A DNA stretch of 64,000 nt, taken from positions 186,001 to 250,000 of the forward strand of contig NZ_JAFLWW010000001.1 of the NCBI RefSeq assembly GCF_018555685.1, given 5' to 3'. How positions within the stretch are numbered: position 1 is the first letter of the stretch; each line of letters begins with the position of its first letter. Of this stretch, positions 43,381 through 53,903 are shown piece by piece. The notes below the pieces were generated by a model that saw only the letters and a list, made by a program, of their open reading frames with translations, did not search any database and had not been told where the DNA came from. The position numbers were made by a program, and so were the translations under genes. Source of the stretch: Aminobacter anthyllidis (GTDB taxonomy: Bacteria > Pseudomonadota > Alphaproteobacteria > Rhizobiales > Rhizobiaceae).

Positions 43381-43998
43381 GGAGGGGGCTCTTGGACCGT
43401 GGAGCTCTGCCGCAATGTCATGGCATGGAGCCCATGTCTTCACGACGGAGCTTTGCTCCTGCCTGGCCCCAGGATGGCGAAGGGAGGAACTGCGCTCAAC
43501 TATCTAATCAGCCTTATGGTGACGGCGAGCGCTCGCAAGAGCGGCCCGCTTGGACTTAGCCAAGTCGGGCCGTCTGCATTGCGCGGTGGGCTTTGGGGTG
43601 GGGCAGCCGACGCAATACTCACACCTAGGATTTAAGGAATCGCGCCGGCGCACTACCCCACCTTCCCAAGCTCGAATCTACGCCCGTCGGAGGTACAGAG
43701 ACAATTAGCTCATTGGATGGGTGGCGGTAGCTTGTTCGTCTGATGGAGCGGGGGAGCGAGCTCGATCTGGGGTAGGCGCCAGCCGCAGACGCCACTGCGC
43801 CGCGTGCTGGGGCGGGGGGGCGAGAGGCGCTTTCGGGCCGCAGCGAACGCGGGCGAAGAGTAGCGGCGCCAGCGCTGCGTGGGGCAGCCACTCACCACCG
43901 AGCAACGTCTCTTGCTCTCGGGCGACCTATCAAACATAGGCTGTCGTCAGCTGGACTGCTCAAAGCAGTGCGGCGGAGTCGCGACAGAGGATGATCCG
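43381..43998. other. 618-bp spacer, no supported gene
   Basis: Short frames are present on both strands, but none has family character or a good start. Around 43540 the sequence GGCCCG-CTTGG-acttag-CCAAG-T-CGGGCC forms a long hairpin with one bulge and no U-run. The region from about 43770 to 43880 is unusually G-rich. Nothing else is recognised. Confidence 0.6.
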
Positions 43999-44346
43999 AT
44001 GCTTGAAAGAATAAATCCCGATGCCCGGTGGAGTGACGCGGTTGTCGTTGGCAATTTGATATTCGTCGCGGGCCACACCGCCGAGAAGACGCGAGGCCAG
44101 TCGGTGCGCGAACAGACGGAGGAGGTCCTCCAGTTGCTCGACGAGACGCTGGCGCAGGCCGGGGTGACGAAGAGGAATCTCGCCATGGTGCAGATCTATC
44201 TGGCTGACATGTCGAACTTCGACCAGATGAACGAAGCCTGGGACCGCTGGGTGATTCCCGGGGAGGCACCAGCGAGGGCGACGGTCGAATCCAGGCTCGC
44301 TTATCCTGATCTCGGCGTTGAAATCACTGCGGTCGCCTCCCGATAG
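43999..44346 (+). CDS. RidA family protein
   Basis: This 115-residue trimeric RidA/YjgF-type protein has VGNLIFVAGHTAEKTRGQSV, EQTEEVLQLLDETLAQAGVT and ARATVESRLAYPDLGVEITA, with the usual arginine in a PARATVE motif. RidA enzymes hydrolyse reactive enamine/imine intermediates, though many relatives have other roles. AGAGGAT precedes the ATG. It converges on nrdJ. Confidence 0.92.
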   Translation: MLERINPDARWSDAVVVGNLIFVAGHTAEKTRGQSVREQTEEVLQLLDETLAQAGVTKRNLAMVQIYLADMSNFDQMNEAWDRWVIPGEAPARATVESRLAYPDLGVEITAVASR

Positions 44347-44542
44347 AGGAGGACGTGCCAGGAACGCTGTGGCTGTGAAGGCGTGAAGCCACCGACCGAC
44401 GAGTTCGCAGGAAAGCTGGCGGGTCGTGTACGAGCGCTTTTGATGGTGAATTCTGCGCAGCGGATGAACGGGGATTGCCATTTCGGCCCGATCCTAAGAC
44501 CGGGCCGAAGTTGTCGTCTAACTAACCAACAACCTTAACCGC

Positions 44543-47500
44543 TCAGCTGCACCCGCTCGTCGAGCCGCAGGTGTCGCACTTTTCGCAGGTGCCGTTGCGG
44601 ACCATGGTGAAGTTCTGGCACTCCGAGCAGGAATTGCCGGTGTAGCCCTGCAGCATCGACTTGGCGCGGCGGTCGGCGGCGAGTTTCTTGGCCTCGGCCG
44701 CTTCGTGGGCGGCGGCGTCGGTGAACAGGGCCGATGCGCCTGAAGCCTCGTCTGCGGCTTCCTCGAAGGCGACGTCCTCGACCAGTTCCTTGGCCCGCTC
44801 CTCATAGTCGCGCTTGTAGGCGGTCGATTCTTCCACCGAGATCGCGGCCTTGGGGGCCAGCGCCAGCACGTTGGAACCGGAGAAGGCGGTGACCGGCGTG
44901 ATACGCGCCTGAATTGGCGCTGCCGCCGAACCCTTGGGGTCGTTGCCGGCGACGCCGGAGACGACCTTGAGCGGAGAGGCACCGCGGGTCAGGCCCTTGG
45001 AAAAGGGCAGGGCCTTGCCTTCGTTGATGCCCTTGCCGAGTGCCGTCTTGTCGAAATCCGACTGGTCGACATGGGCCAGGTCGTGGCGGCTGAGATAGCT
45101 GACGGCGAGCTCGCGGAAGACATAGTCGAGGATCGAGGTGGCGTTCTTGATGGCATCGTTGCCGATGACCATGCCTGCCGGCTCGAACTTGGTGAAGGTG
45201 AAGGCCTCGACATATTCGTCGAGCGGCACGCCGTACTGCAGGCCGAGCGAGATCGAGATGGCGAAATTGTTCATCATCGCGCGGAAGGCGGCACCTTCCT
45301 TGTGCATGTCGATGAAGATCTCGCCGAGGCGGCCGTCGTCGAACTCGCCGGTGCGCAGATAGACCTTGTGGCCGCCGACGACGGCCTTCTGGGTGTAGCC
45401 CTTGCGGCGGTTCGGCAGCTTTTCGCGCTCGCGGTAGAGCCGCTCGATGACGCGCTCGACGATCTTTTCGGTGACCTGCACCGCCTTGGCGGCGGCGGGG
45501 GCTGCGATCAGGGCCTCGACGGCATCGTCTTCGTCCTCGTCCTCGTCAGCGATCAGCGAGGCGTTGAGCGGCTGCGACAGCTTGGAGCCGTCGCGGTAGA
45601 GCGCGTTGGCCTTGAGCGCCAGCTTCCACGACAGCATGTAGGCGCTCTTGCAATCCTCGACCGTCGCCTCGTTGGGCATGTTGATGGTCTTGGAGATGGC
45701 GCCCGAGATGAAGGGTTGGGCTGCCGCCATCATGCGGATGTGGCTCTCGACGCTGAGGTAGCGCTTGCCGATCTTGCCGCAAGGGTTGGCGCAATCGAAG
45801 ACGGGCAGGTGCTCGTCCTTGAGGAAGGGCGCGCCTTCCAGCGTCATCGCACCGCAGACATGGATGTTGGCGGCTTCGATGTCCTTTTTCGAAAAACCGA
45901 GGGCCGGCAGGATTTCGAACGAGAAGTCGTTGAGTTGCGCGTCGGTGAAGCCAAACGTCTCCTTCACCCAGTCGGCGCCCAGCGTCCACTGGTTGAACAC
46001 GAACTTGATGTCGAAGGCGCTCTTGAGCGCTGCGTTCAGCGCTTCGATCTTGTCGTCGGTGAAGCCCTTGGCCTTCAGCGAACCGGGGTTGATGCCCGGT
46101 GCCTGGTTGAGATTGCCATGGCCGACGGCGTAGGCCTCGATCTCGGCGATCTGGGCCTCGGTGTAGCCGAGCGTGCGCAGCGCTTCTGGCACCGCACGGT
46201 TGATGATCTTGAAGTAGCCGCCGCCGGCGAGCTTCTTGAACTTGACCAGCGCGAAGTCGGGCTCGATGCCGGTGGTGTCGCAATCCATGACCAGGCCGAT
46301 CGTGCCGGTCGGCGCGATGACCGTTGCCTGGGCGTTGCGGTAGCCGTGCTTCTCGCCGAGCTCGATGGCAAGATCCCAGGCGGCGCGGGCGTGCGTCACC
46401 AGTTCGGGCTGCTTGAGGTCGGAAGCGACCAGCGGCACCGGGTGGACCGAGAGCTTTTCGTAGCCGCCCTTGTCGCCATAGGCGGCACGGCGGTGGTTGC
46501 GCATGACGCGCAGCATGTTGTCGGCATTGCGGTCGTAATCGGCGAAGGCGCCGAGCTCCGAAGCCATCTCGGCCGAGGTGGCATAAGCCACGCCCGTCAT
46601 GATCGCCGTCAGCGCGCCGCCGATGGCGCGGCCTTCGTCGGAGTCATAAGGAATGCCCGATGTCATCAGCAGGCCGCCGATATTGGCGTAGCCGAGGCCG
46701 AGCGTGCGGTACTCGTAGGAGAGCTTGGCGATCTCCTTGGACGGGAACTGCGCCATCATGACCGAGATCTCGAGCACGACGGTCCACAGGCGCACTGTGT
46801 GCTCGTAGGCCGCGATGTCGATGGTGCCGTCGGTGTTGCGGTAAGGCAGGAGGTTGATCGACGCCAGATTGCAGGCCGTGTCGTCGAGGAACATGTATTC
46901 CGAGCACGGGTTCGAGGCACGGATGGCGCCCGCCGAGGCGCAGGTGTGCCAGTCGTTCATCGTGGTGTTGAAGTGCAGGCCCGGATCAGCCGAGGCCCAG
47001 GCGGCGTAGCCGATCTTTTCCCACAGGTCGCGGGCCTTGAGCGTCTTCATGACCTTGCCGTCCTTGCGGGCGGTCAGGTGCCAGTCGCTGTCCTGCTCGA
47101 CGGCGCGCAGGAAATCGTCCTTGAGCGAGACCGAATTGTTGGAGTTCTGGCCCGAAACGGTGAGGTAGGCCTCCGAATCCCAGTCGGTGTCGTAGGTCTT
47201 GAAATCGATCGAGGTGTAGCCCTGCTTGGCGAACTGGATGACGCGGTAGATGTAGTTCTCCGGCACCGAGTTCTTCTTGGCGGCCTTGATCTCGCGCTTG
47301 AGCGCGGTGTTGATCAGCGGATCGAAGCAATCGTCGTCCTGGCCTTCGCAGTTGACGCAAGCGGCCATGATCTTGGCGAGGTGCTGCTTGACGATCTTGG
47401 AGCCGGTGACCAGCGCCGCGACCTTCTGCTCTTCCTTCACCTTCCAGTCGATATAGGCCTCGATATCGGGATGGTCGGCGTCGACAACGACCATCTTGGC

Positions 47501-48331
47501 AGCACGACGGGTGGTGCCGCCCGACTTGATGGCGCCGGCCGCGCGATCGCCGATCTTGAGGAAGCTCATCAGGCCCGACGAACGGCCGCCGCCCGAAAGC
47601 TTTTCGCCTTCGCCGCGCAGATGCGAGAAATTGGAGCCGGTGCCCGAACCATACTTGAACAGGCGCGCTTCGCGCACCCACAAATCCATGATGCCGCCCT
47701 CGTTGACGAGGTCGTCGGCGACCGACTGGATGAAGCAGGCGTGCGGCTGCGGGTGTTCGTAGGACGACTTCGACTTGGTCAGCTTGCCGGTGAACGGGTC
47801 GACGTAGAAATGGCCCTGGCCGGGGCCGTCGATGCCATAGGCCCAATGCAGGCCGGTGTTGAACCACTGCGGCGAGTTCGGCGCGACGCGCTGGGTGGCC
47901 AGCATGTAGGACAGCTCGTCCTTGAAGGCACGCGCGTCGTCCTCGGACTTGAAGTAGCCGCCCTTCCAGCCCCAGTAGGTCCAGGTGCCGGCGAGACGGT
48001 CAAAGACCTGGCGGGCGTCGATCTCGGAGCCGTAGCGCTCTTTTTCGGGCAGCTTGGCGAGTTCGACTTCGTCGGCGACAGAGCGCCACAGGAAGGACGG
48101 GACGTCGTTCTCTTCAACCTTCTTCAGCTTCGCGGGCACGCCGGCCTTGCGGAAATACTTCTGCGCCAAGATGTCGGCCGCGACCTGGGAGAACTGCGCC
48201 GGCACATCGATGTTGTCGAGGCGGAAGACCACCGAGCCATCCGGATTCTTGATCTCGGAAAGAGCCTTGCGGAACTCGATCTCCGCGTAGGCCGATTGTC
48301 CATCCTTGGTGAAACGCCGCTCGATGCGCAT
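44543..48331 (-). CDS. nrdJ: Adenosylcobalamin-dependent (class II) ribonucleotide reductase
   Basis: This 1262-residue enzyme makes deoxyribonucleotides using a radical from adenosylcobalamin, so it needs no oxygen and no NrdB. Seen are [20 protein letters not shown] at the front, [20 protein letters not shown], the substrate-site block [38 protein letters not shown], and a C-terminal zinc-ribbon-like tail ([26 protein letters not shown]). This extended form is typical of Alphaproteobacteria. An AAGGAAA site precedes the ATG, and an NrdR box lies about 265 bp upstream. Confidence 0.97.
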   Translation of the reverse strand: MRIERRFTKDGQSAYAEIEFRKALSEIKNPDGSVVFRLDNIDVPAQFSQVAADILAQKYFRKAGVPAKLKKVEENDVPSFLWRSVADEVELAKLPEKERYGSEIDARQVFDRLAGTWTYWGWKGGYFKSEDDARAFKDELSYMLATQRVAPNSPQWFNTGLHWAYGIDGPGQGHFYVDPFTGKLTKSKSSYEHPQPHACFIQSVADDLVNEGGIMDLWVREARLFKYGSGTGSNFSHLRGEGEKLSGGGRSSGLMSFLKIGDRAAGAIKSGGTTRRAAKMVVVDADHPDIEAYIDWKVKEEQKVAALVTGSKIVKQHLAKIMAACVNCEGQDDDCFDPLINTALKREIKAAKKNSVPENYIYRVIQFAKQGYTSIDFKTYDTDWDSEAYLTVSGQNSNNSVSLKDDFLRAVEQDSDWHLTARKDGKVMKTLKARDLWEKIGYAAWASADPGLHFNTTMNDWHTCASAGAIRASNPCSEYMFLDDTACNLASINLLPYRNTDGTIDIAAYEHTVRLWTVVLEISVMMAQFPSKEIAKLSYEYRTLGLGYANIGGLLMTSGIPYDSDEGRAIGGALTAIMTGVAYATSAEMASELGAFADYDRNADNMLRVMRNHRRAAYGDKGGYEKLSVHPVPLVASDLKQPELVTHARAAWDLAIELGEKHGYRNAQATVIAPTGTIGLVMDCDTTGIEPDFALVKFKKLAGGGYFKIINRAVPEALRTLGYTEAQIAEIEAYAVGHGNLNQAPGINPGSLKAKGFTDDKIEALNAALKSAFDIKFVFNQWTLGADWVKETFGFTDAQLNDFSFEILPALGFSKKDIEAANIHVCGAMTLEGAPFLKDEHLPVFDCANPCGKIGKRYLSVESHIRMMAAAQPFISGAISKTINMPNEATVEDCKSAYMLSWKLALKANALYRDGSKLSQPLNASLIADEDEDEDDAVEALIAAPAAAKAVQVTEKIVERVIERLYREREKLPNRRKGYTQKAVVGGHKVYLRTGEFDDGRLGEIFIDMHKEGAAFRAMMNNFAISISLGLQYGVPLDEYVEAFTFTKFEPAGMVIGNDAIKNATSILDYVFRELAVSYLSRHDLAHVDQSDFDKTALGKGINEGKALPFSKGLTRGASPLKVVSGVAGNDPKGSAAAPIQARITPVTAFSGSNVLALAPKAAISVEESTAYKRDYEERAKELVEDVAFEEAADEASGASALFTDAAAHEAAEAKKLAADRRAKSMLQGYTGNSCSECQNFTMVRNGTCEKCDTCGSTSGCS

Positions 48332-48594
48332 CGGTCGATTTCCTTTTGTCTATATATAGCGTCTTTCGCGGGAAATTTCCCGTTGCTGGTGCGAAAGGCG
48401 CAAACCCACTTGACCCAGCCGCGCAAACGGCCGGTTGCCCTATCCCGCGTATCCCGCCGCCTGACCTGGAAAACTCCGTTCGGAGCCTGTTCCCATCAAC
48501 TGGCGGACCGTCGCGGGTCCTTGGAACTGAAACTTTTGTTGCGATTCCCTCATGGAGGGCTACTCACACTATCTAGCGGTCAGGTTGGCTGCAA

Positions 48595-48610
48595 ACACTA
48601 AATATAGTGT
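48595..48610. promoter_or_regulatory. NrdR box upstream of nrdJ
   Basis: ACACTAAATATAGTGT is nearly a perfect 16-bp palindrome and fits the NrdR consensus (ACACWATATATWGTGT type). A degenerate half-site starting ACACTATCTAG lies 29 bp closer to the gene, giving the usual tandem arrangement. NrdR would repress nrdJ when dATP is high. Confidence 0.75.
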
Positions 48611-48611
48611 T

Positions 48612-48973
48612 AACAGAAGATTTCCGCCAGTCCCACATTTTTATCATCCAACCCCTTGGACATCCAGAAACCGCACGCTTCGGCGCCCCGCAGGGCGGGG
48701 GTCAAATGCGAGCAGCTACGCACAAAATCTGGGAAAAAGACCGGGCTCTTAACAATCCGGCCGCACACTCAACAAGCGCGCTTGAGTCATAAAAGGCGAC
48801 TCGGCAGCCAACGTCAAGGAGTCGTTCTTGTAGATTTTGTGACCCCAACATCTTGTGTGTCACTAATGTGGATAACGGGGAGAACCTGCGACGCGGACGA
48901 AGCCGGCGCAACAACGGCGAAGGCCTAAAAAATGCCTGCTGCGAGCCGCCCGATAGTGAGCATTGGCGTTGCC
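48612..48973. other. 362-bp spacer between nrdJ promoter and Nudix gene, no gene
   Basis: No reading frame with family character is present. There is a short A-rich stretch near 48720-48740 and no clear hairpin terminator for the Nudix gene. It may hold the nrdJ promoter core on its left side. Confidence 0.55.
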
Positions 48974-49465
48974 TCAGGCGGCGAATTTTGCGTGCGCGGC
49001 ACCAAAGGATGAGATCAGCCGGCAAAGGTCGGGCTCGTTGACCATGCGCGCGGCCTCGCTGGGAGAGACCCACTTGCGCGTGCGCTGGCGCCGCTCCTTC
49101 CACTTTTCGGCGACCTTGCGCACTTCGAGCGGATAGACGAGCACCTCGCAGGCGACCTGTTCGCCGCTCGAAAGTTCCTTGAGGTAGAAATAGCGGCCGG
49201 CTTCATGGGTGTCGACCGAGCCGCTGAGGCCGGCTTCTTCGCTCGCCTCGCGCGCCGCGGTCTCGCACAGCCGTTCGGCTGTTTCCGGCCAGCCCTTGGG
49301 CAGGACCCAGCGCCCGGTGTCGCGGCTGGTGATAAGCATGATCTCGATGCCGGTGGCGGTGCGGTGCCAGGGCAAGGCGGCGACCTGGAGCCTGCAGGCG
49401 GGGGCGCCGAACAGGCGGCGTATCCGCTCGACCAGATGGTTGTGATAGACAGGCTTCATCAGCAT
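48974..49465 (-). CDS. Nudix hydrolase
   Basis: This 163-residue protein has a perfect Nudix box at residues 58-80 (GWPETAERLCETAAREASEE followed by AGL). Preceding ITSRDTGRWVLPKG and a downstream AGRYFYLKEL complete the fold. Nudix enzymes cleave nucleoside diphosphates linked to another group. The form resembles diphosphoinositol-polyphosphate/Ap4A-type members of Rhizobiales, but the substrate is not proved. The second Met (MKPVYHN) is an equally good start. Confidence 0.93.
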   Translation of the reverse strand: MLMKPVYHNHLVERIRRLFGAPACRLQVAALPWHRTATGIEIMLITSRDTGRWVLPKGWPETAERLCETAAREASEEAGLSGSVDTHEAGRYFYLKELSSGEQVACEVLVYPLEVRKVAEKWKERRQRTRKWVSPSEAARMVNEPDLCRLISSFGAAHAKFAA

Positions 49466-49555
49466 CGGCAGCCCCTACTCGACCTGTAGAATCATGCGCC
49501 GCGTCACGAATTGTAGGGTTAATCCTCCGTAACAAAAGTAAATAGATTGATAACG

Positions 49556-49580
49556 AAAACGCCCGGCGAAGAAGCCGGGC
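49556..49580 (-). terminator. Terminator for gpt
   Basis: GCCCGGC-6 bases-GCCGGGC, followed on the minus strand by GTTTTCG, lies about 40 bp after the gpt stop. Confidence 0.65.
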
Positions 49581-49617
49581 GCGGATATGGTTCGCAAAAG
49601 CCTTTTGAGGCTGTGGC

Positions 49618-50115
49618 TCAGCCCATGTGGTCTTCGGCGATCGGCTTCTGGTAGGTGAATCCGAGATCCCAGGGGAAGTAGATCCAGGTATCCTGCGATA
49701 CCTCGGTGACGAAGGTGTCGACAAGCGGCCGGCCCTTGGGCTTGGCGTAGACGGTAGCGAAATGCGCCTTGGGCATCATCGCCCTGACGATCGCGGCGGT
49801 CTTGCCGGTGTCGGTCAGGTCGTCGACGATCAGGACGTTTTCGCCTTCGCCTTCGAGGAGCGTGGGCGTGATCTCCTTGAGCACCTGCAACTGCCCCTGC
49901 GAGGTGTAGTCGTGGTAGGAGGCGATGCAGATAGTCTCGATCAGCCGGATGCCAAGTTCACGCGAGATGATCGCCGCCGGCACGAGGCCGCCACGGGTGA
50001 TGCAAACGATCGCCTTCCACTGCGGGTTGACGCCGGCGAGACGCCAGGCGAGCGCGCGCGCATCGCGGTGGAACTGATCCCAGGATACGGGAAAGGCTTT
50101 TTCGGGAAGGGACAT
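49618..50115 (-). CDS. gpt: Xanthine-guanine phosphoribosyltransferase
   Basis: This 165-residue purine salvage enzyme converts xanthine and guanine with PRPP to nucleotides. Seen are [20 protein letters not shown], the PRPP-binding motif [20 protein letters not shown] and a C-terminal [15 protein letters not shown], close to the Gpt family. The start is [20 protein letters not shown]. It follows the universal stress gene on the same strand, but a hairpin separates them. Confidence 0.94.
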   Translation of the reverse strand: MSLPEKAFPVSWDQFHRDARALAWRLAGVNPQWKAIVCITRGGLVPAAIISRELGIRLIETICIASYHDYTSQGQLQVLKEITPTLLEGEGENVLIVDDLTDTGKTAAIVRAMMPKAHFATVYAKPKGRPLVDTFVTEVSQDTWIYFPWDLGFTYQKPIAEDHMG

Positions 50116-50181
50116 GTGACGCGCACTCCGGCTCGGCGCGCCACCTGGCGCGGAATAAGGGAATGCAGGCGGAATTAGCCG

Positions 50182-50210
50182 GAAAGCCCCGTCCTTGGCA
50201 AGGGCGGGGC
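50182..50210 (-). terminator. Hairpin after the universal stress gene, probable terminator
   Basis: GCCCCG-CCCTT / AAGG-CGGGGC pairs (one internal mismatch) are followed on the minus strand by TTTCC, 30 bp after the stop. Confidence 0.5.
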
Positions 50211-50242
50211 GGCAGGAGCAGTCAGTAAATCGGGCGGTAATC

Positions 50243-51082
50243 TTACCGCGACAGCAGGATCGCGGTGTCGCCAGCCTGCAGGACGTTGCGGGTGACGCCG
50301 CCAAACAGGAACTCGCGGATCCACGAATGGCTGTAGGCGCCCATCACCAGAAGGTCGGCGCCGGTCTCCACCATCTTGTTATGGATGACGGCATCGACGG
50401 TGTGGCCGCGCGAGGCCTCGACGCTGACAGTTACCTTGGCGCCATGGCGGGCAAAGGCGGAGGCGATCTCGGCGCCCGCCGCGTCCATGCTCTGGGCTGC
50501 TGTCTCGACGGGGTCGATGACCAGGATTTCGGTGGCGTCTGCTTCGATGATGAAGGGCAGGGCGTCAAAGGCCGCGCGGGTGGCTTCGCGGCTGCCGTTC
50601 CAGGCAACCAGGACACGGCGGAAGGTCGAGATCAGCGGCGCCGAATGCGGCACCACCAGCACCGGGCGGCCGGCCTCGTAGATCAGCGAGTCAATGTCGG
50701 CGGCAACGGAATCCCGGGCCTCGGGGGCCGCCTGGGCGACGATGACGATGTCGGCGCAGCGCGCGCTTTCGACGCCCGACAGCGCGCTGTCACCGGAAAA
50801 GCTCTCGAAGCTGCGCCATTCGAATGACAGGCCTGACGTCTCGATGCGGGCCAGGAACGCTTTCTGCACCTTCTCGGCGCGCTCCTTGCAAAGATCGGCA
50901 TTGGCCTGGATGAACTCGGTGTCGGGAAAACCGACGGCGGTCGTGTATGGCATGGCCAGCGCCTCGGCATGAACGCCGATCAGGTGGCTTTCGTGCCGGT
51001 CGGCAAACGGGATCGCCACGTCGAGAACGCGGGCCGCGTCGCGTTCGCTCTGAATGATGGCAACGATTGTCTTGAACGGCAT
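50243..51082 (-). CDS. Universal stress protein, tandem UspA domains
   Basis: This 279-residue protein has an N-terminal UspA-like half ([20 protein letters not shown]) and a second half ([20 protein letters not shown]). The latter ends in the ATP-binding-type motif [20 protein letters not shown]. Two-domain Usp proteins are typical of low-oxygen and energy-stress responses. AAAGGAGG precedes the ATG. A FixK-like box lies 70 bp upstream. Confidence 0.93.
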   Translation of the reverse strand: MPFKTIVAIIQSERDAARVLDVAIPFADRHESHLIGVHAEALAMPYTTAVGFPDTEFIQANADLCKERAEKVQKAFLARIETSGLSFEWRSFESFSGDSALSGVESARCADIVIVAQAAPEARDSVAADIDSLIYEAGRPVLVVPHSAPLISTFRRVLVAWNGSREATRAAFDALPFIIEADATEILVIDPVETAAQSMDAAGAEIASAFARHGAKVTVSVEASRGHTVDAVIHNKMVETGADLLVMGAYSHSWIREFLFGGVTRNVLQAGDTAILLSR

Positions 51083-51151
51083 GACACCCTCCTTTGCGCG
51101 AGCTGAAACCTGCCTGCAAAGAAACACTAACATGCCCGTACTTGTTCCAAT

Positions 51152-51165
51152 GTGACCTGGATCAA
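51152..51165 (-). promoter_or_regulatory. FixK/FNR-like box before the universal stress gene
   Basis: Read toward the stress gene, TTGATCCAGGTCAC matches the rhizobial FixK/FnrN consensus TTGAT-N4-GTCAA in all but the final base. Low-oxygen control of this gene is a fair inference, because usp genes are common members of such regulons. It joins the tandem repeat, whose units each contain a TTGAT half. Confidence 0.6.
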
Positions 51166-51230
51166 GTGTTCGGGATCAAGTGTTCGGGATCAAGTGTTTG
51201 GGATCAACTGTTTGGGATCAACTGTTTGCG
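51161..51230. repeat. Tandem repeat, five 14-bp units
   Basis: Five consecutive units of ATCAAGTGTTCGGG and close variants (units 4 and 5 read ATCAACTGTTTGGG/GCG) fill the space up to the stop of the next gene. Each unit starts with ATCAA, the half-site of FNR-type boxes, and the first overlaps the FixK-like box. The array appears to have grown by duplication from that box. Confidence 0.85.
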
Positions 51231-51235
51231 GCCGC

Positions 51236-51976
51236 TCAGGCGGCCTTTGCTATGTCGGCAAGCATCGTCTCGATGGCGATGCGTGCGGCATCCATGGCTT
51301 CCTGCGAGCGCGAGCGCACGACGAGCTCGGTCCAGAACGTGCCGTCGAGATATTTCGGGTAGGAGCCGATGATGGTGTCGGGGTGCGCCTTCTGGATCTC
51401 GCCGAGCGGACCGCCAATGGTGCCTTCGCCATAAGGGCACTGCACGGTTGTCGACAACAGCTTGGCGCCTGTCCTGAGCGTCGGCATGACATTGTCGAGC
51501 ATCGCCTGGAAGATCGACGGCACGCCGGCCATGACATGGACGTTGCCGATGCGGAAGCCGGGCGCCACCGACACCGGGTTCACGATCAGGTCGGCACCAC
51601 GTGGCATGCGCGCCATGCGCTTGCGTGCCTCGGAGAACTCGATGCCGCGCGAGGCGTAGTTGGCCTCGAGCATGGCATAGGCGCGCGGCTCGTATTCGCA
51701 CGGCACGCCGAATGCCTTGGAGATCGAGTCGGCGGTGATGTCGTCATGGGTCGGACCGATGCCGCCTGTGGTGAAGACGTAGTCGTAACGGGCGCGCACG
51801 GCATTGACCGCGGCGACGATCTCGTCCTCGTCGTCGGCCACGATACGCACCTCCCTGAGGTCGATGCCCACGGCCGTCATCATGTCGGCGAGGTGGCCGA
51901 TGTTCTTGTCCTTGGTACGGCCGGACAGGATTTCGTCGCCGATGACGACCATTGCTGCGGTGACGATGTCGGCCAT
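51236..51976 (-). CDS. Molybdopterin-binding MoCF domain protein (CinA N-terminal-like)
   Basis: This 246-residue protein is related to the CinA N-terminal domain: VVIGDEILSGRTKDKNIGHL, FTTGGIGPTHDDITADSISK and VHVMAGVPSIFQAMLDNV are the family marks. The domain binds molybdopterin or acts as an NMN/ADP-ribose phosphatase-type enzyme in CinA. There is no C-terminal deamidase half. It lies upstream of the universal stress gene but ends at the tandem repeat, so co-transcription is unclear. Confidence 0.9.
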   Translation of the reverse strand: MADIVTAAMVVIGDEILSGRTKDKNIGHLADMMTAVGIDLREVRIVADDEDEIVAAVNAVRARYDYVFTTGGIGPTHDDITADSISKAFGVPCEYEPRAYAMLEANYASRGIEFSEARKRMARMPRGADLIVNPVSVAPGFRIGNVHVMAGVPSIFQAMLDNVMPTLRTGAKLLSTTVQCPYGEGTIGGPLGEIQKAHPDTIIGSYPKYLDGTFWTELVVRSRSQEAMDAARIAIETMLADIAKAA

Positions 51977-52166
51977 ATCAAAAGCTCCGTTGTCGGTTCA
52001 GTGAGATACAGCCGCATGGGCAACCGGGCAATGGTCGCCATTTGGTGAACGATGCGTCACGCATTGGGGCGCTTTCATTGAACAGGCTTTGCCTTACATC
52101 TCTCCCCAGACGCCAACCCAAGATGGTGTCGCGAGATTTCCCGAGTTTTTCCGTTGGAGCGATGAA

Positions 52167-52796
52167 ATGGCTAAGATTCTTGTTCTCTACTATTCGAGCT
52201 GGGGCCACATGGAGCAGATGGCCAAGGCCGCTGCCGAAGGCGCACGCGCCGGTGGCGCCGAGGTGACCCTCAAGCGCGTCCCCGAACTGGTGCCCGAGGG
52301 TGTCGCCAAGGCTGCCTATTACAAGCTCGACCAGGAAGCGCCGATCGCCGATCCGCTCGAACTGGCCGACTATGACGGCATAATCATCGGCACCGCTACC
52401 CGTTATGGCACCATGGCCTCGCAGATGAAGAACTTCCTCGACCAGACCGGCCCGCTCTGGGCCAAGGGCGCTTTGCTCGACAAGGTCGGCTCGGTGATGG
52501 TTTCGACCGCGACCCAGCATGGCGGCGCGGAACTGGCGCTGATCAACGCCCAGATCCACTTGCAGCACCACGGCATGGTCATCGTGCCGCTGTCCTACGC
52601 CTACCAAGGCCAGATGGGCAACGACGTGGTCCGGGGCGGCGCGCCTTACGGCATGACCACGACTTCGGATGGCGACGGTTCGCGCCAGCCTTCGGCTCAG
52701 GAACTCGAAGGCGCCCACTTCCAGGGCAAGCGCGTCGCCGAGATCGCCATCCGCCTGCATGGCAAGGGCACGAACGCCGTCAAGGAAGTTGCGTAA
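52167..52796 (+). CDS. wrbA: NAD(P)H:quinone oxidoreductase WrbA
   Basis: This 209-residue flavodoxin-like protein reduces quinones with two electrons, protecting against redox cycling. Seen are [20 protein letters not shown] (FMN phosphate loop), [20 protein letters not shown] and [20 protein letters not shown] precedes the ATG. Family length is normal. A strong terminator follows. Confidence 0.95.
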   Translation: MAKILVLYYSSWGHMEQMAKAAAEGARAGGAEVTLKRVPELVPEGVAKAAYYKLDQEAPIADPLELADYDGIIIGTATRYGTMASQMKNFLDQTGPLWAKGALLDKVGSVMVSTATQHGGAELALINAQIHLQHHGMVIVPLSYAYQGQMGNDVVRGGAPYGMTTTSDGDGSRQPSAQELEGAHFQGKRVAEIAIRLHGKGTNAVKEVA

Positions 52797-52823
52797 CAGC
52801 TTCGAATTGTTATGATTGTTGTG

Positions 52824-52851
52824 AACGGGTGGCCGCAAGGCCGCCCGTTTT
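52824..52851 (+). terminator. Rho-independent terminator after wrbA
   Basis: AACGGGTGGCC-GCAA-GGCCGCCCGTT forms an 11-bp stem (one G-T pair) ending in TTTT. Confidence 0.8.
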
Positions 52852-52916
52852 GCGTGAGACGGGTTTGAGCCGACGCCCGGGACGGCTAAGCTGCGGCAAG
52901 GCTAGGCGGAGGTTCG

Positions 52917-53903
52917 ATGGCAACGGCGGTGACGATTCTCGGCTGGATAGCCAGCATAGCTTTCCTGGCCGTGGCGCTGGTCGGCGGTTACTTCGTGCTG
53001 GCGACGCGCAGGATTTCGGCCCAGGCCGAGCGCGCGGTGCCGGCAAGCGGCAAGTTCGTGACGCTTGGCTCTCACCGCATCCACTATGTCGACCAGGGCG
53101 AGGGCCGTCCGATCCTGTTCATCCATGGCCTTGGCGCCCAACTGCATCATTTCCGCCATCCGCTGTTTCCGGAGCTCACGGATTTTCGCCTCGTCGCGCT
53201 CGACCGCCCGGGTTCGGGCTATTCCGGGCGACCATTTGGCTTTTCGGGTAGCCTCGTCGAGCAGGCCGAGCTGATCGCGCGCTTCATTGCCGAACTCGGG
53301 CTGGAGCGGCCGCTTGTCGTCGGCCATTCGCTCGGCGGTGCCGTGGCGCTGGCACTGGCGGAAAACCATCCGGAGGCGGTTTCCGGGCTGGTGCTGCTGT
53401 CGCCGCTGACGCATCTGGAGGATGAGCTGCGGCCCGAATTCCGCTCGCTTTACATCAAGTCGCCGCTGAAGCGGCGGCTGGTTGCCGAGACGGTGGCCAT
53501 ACCGACGAGCCTGAAATACGCACCGCAGACATTGGCTTTCCTGTTTTCGCCGCAGGCAGCGCCGACGGACTATGGTACGTCAGGCGGCGGTTTTGCCGGG
53601 CTGCGGCCGAGCCATTTCTACGCGAGTTCGGCTGACATGGTGGCGATCGAGCGGGACCTTGGGGCGATCGAGGCGCGCTATGGCGAGCTGGACCTGCCGG
53701 TCGCCGTGATGTTTGGCACAGCGGACCGCGTGCTCGACTACAGACTGCATGGGGCGCCGCTGGCGGGCCGGATCAAGGATTTGGAACTCGACCTGGTCGA
53801 AGGTCTTGGCCATATGCCGCAGTTCGTCGAGCCGAAGCGGGTTGCGGCCTTGATCAGGCGCATCGCGGCCAGGGCCTTCGCGGCTGCCAGGCTGGCCGGT
53901 TAG
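52917..53903 (+). CDS. Membrane-anchored alpha/beta hydrolase
   Basis: This 328-residue protein has one N-terminal membrane helix (ILGWIASIAFLAVALVGGYF), not cleaved by an obvious site. The hydrolase domain follows: ILFIHGLGAQLHHFRHP, nucleophile VVGHSLGGAVALALA, acid GTADRVLD and base GLGHMPQFVEP. It probably faces the periplasm. GGAGG lies seven bases before the ATG. It converges on an SH3-domain gene with a 4-bp overlap. The substrate is unknown. Confidence 0.92.
   Translation: MATAVTILGWIASIAFLAVALVGGYFVLATRRISAQAERAVPASGKFVTLGSHRIHYVDQGEGRPILFIHGLGAQLHHFRHPLFPELTDFRLVALDRPGSGYSGRPFGFSGSLVEQAELIARFIAELGLERPLVVGHSLGGAVALALAENHPEAVSGLVLLSPLTHLEDELRPEFRSLYIKSPLKRRLVAETVAIPTSLKYAPQTLAFLFSPQAAPTDYGTSGGGFAGLRPSHFYASSADMVAIERDLGAIEARYGELDLPVAVMFGTADRVLDYRLHGAPLAGRIKDLELDLVEGLGHMPQFVEPKRVAALIRRIAARAFAAARLAG

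Noticed and set aside
44482-44509. TTCGGCCCG/CGGGCCGAA hairpin as terminator of ridA or nrdJ
   Set aside because: No U-run follows on either strand; it is left as an unassigned hairpin.
48332-48600. Cobalamin riboswitch before nrdJ
   Set aside because: Expected B12-box and core elements were not seen in the leader; only the NrdR box is convincing.
45071-48601. A 1176-residue open frame on the plus strand
   Set aside because: It lies antisense to nrdJ, whose protein has clear catalytic motifs; this frame is Asp/Val/Leu-rich noise.
51161-51230. CRISPR-like array
   Set aside because: Units are directly adjacent with no spacers and no cas genes are present.
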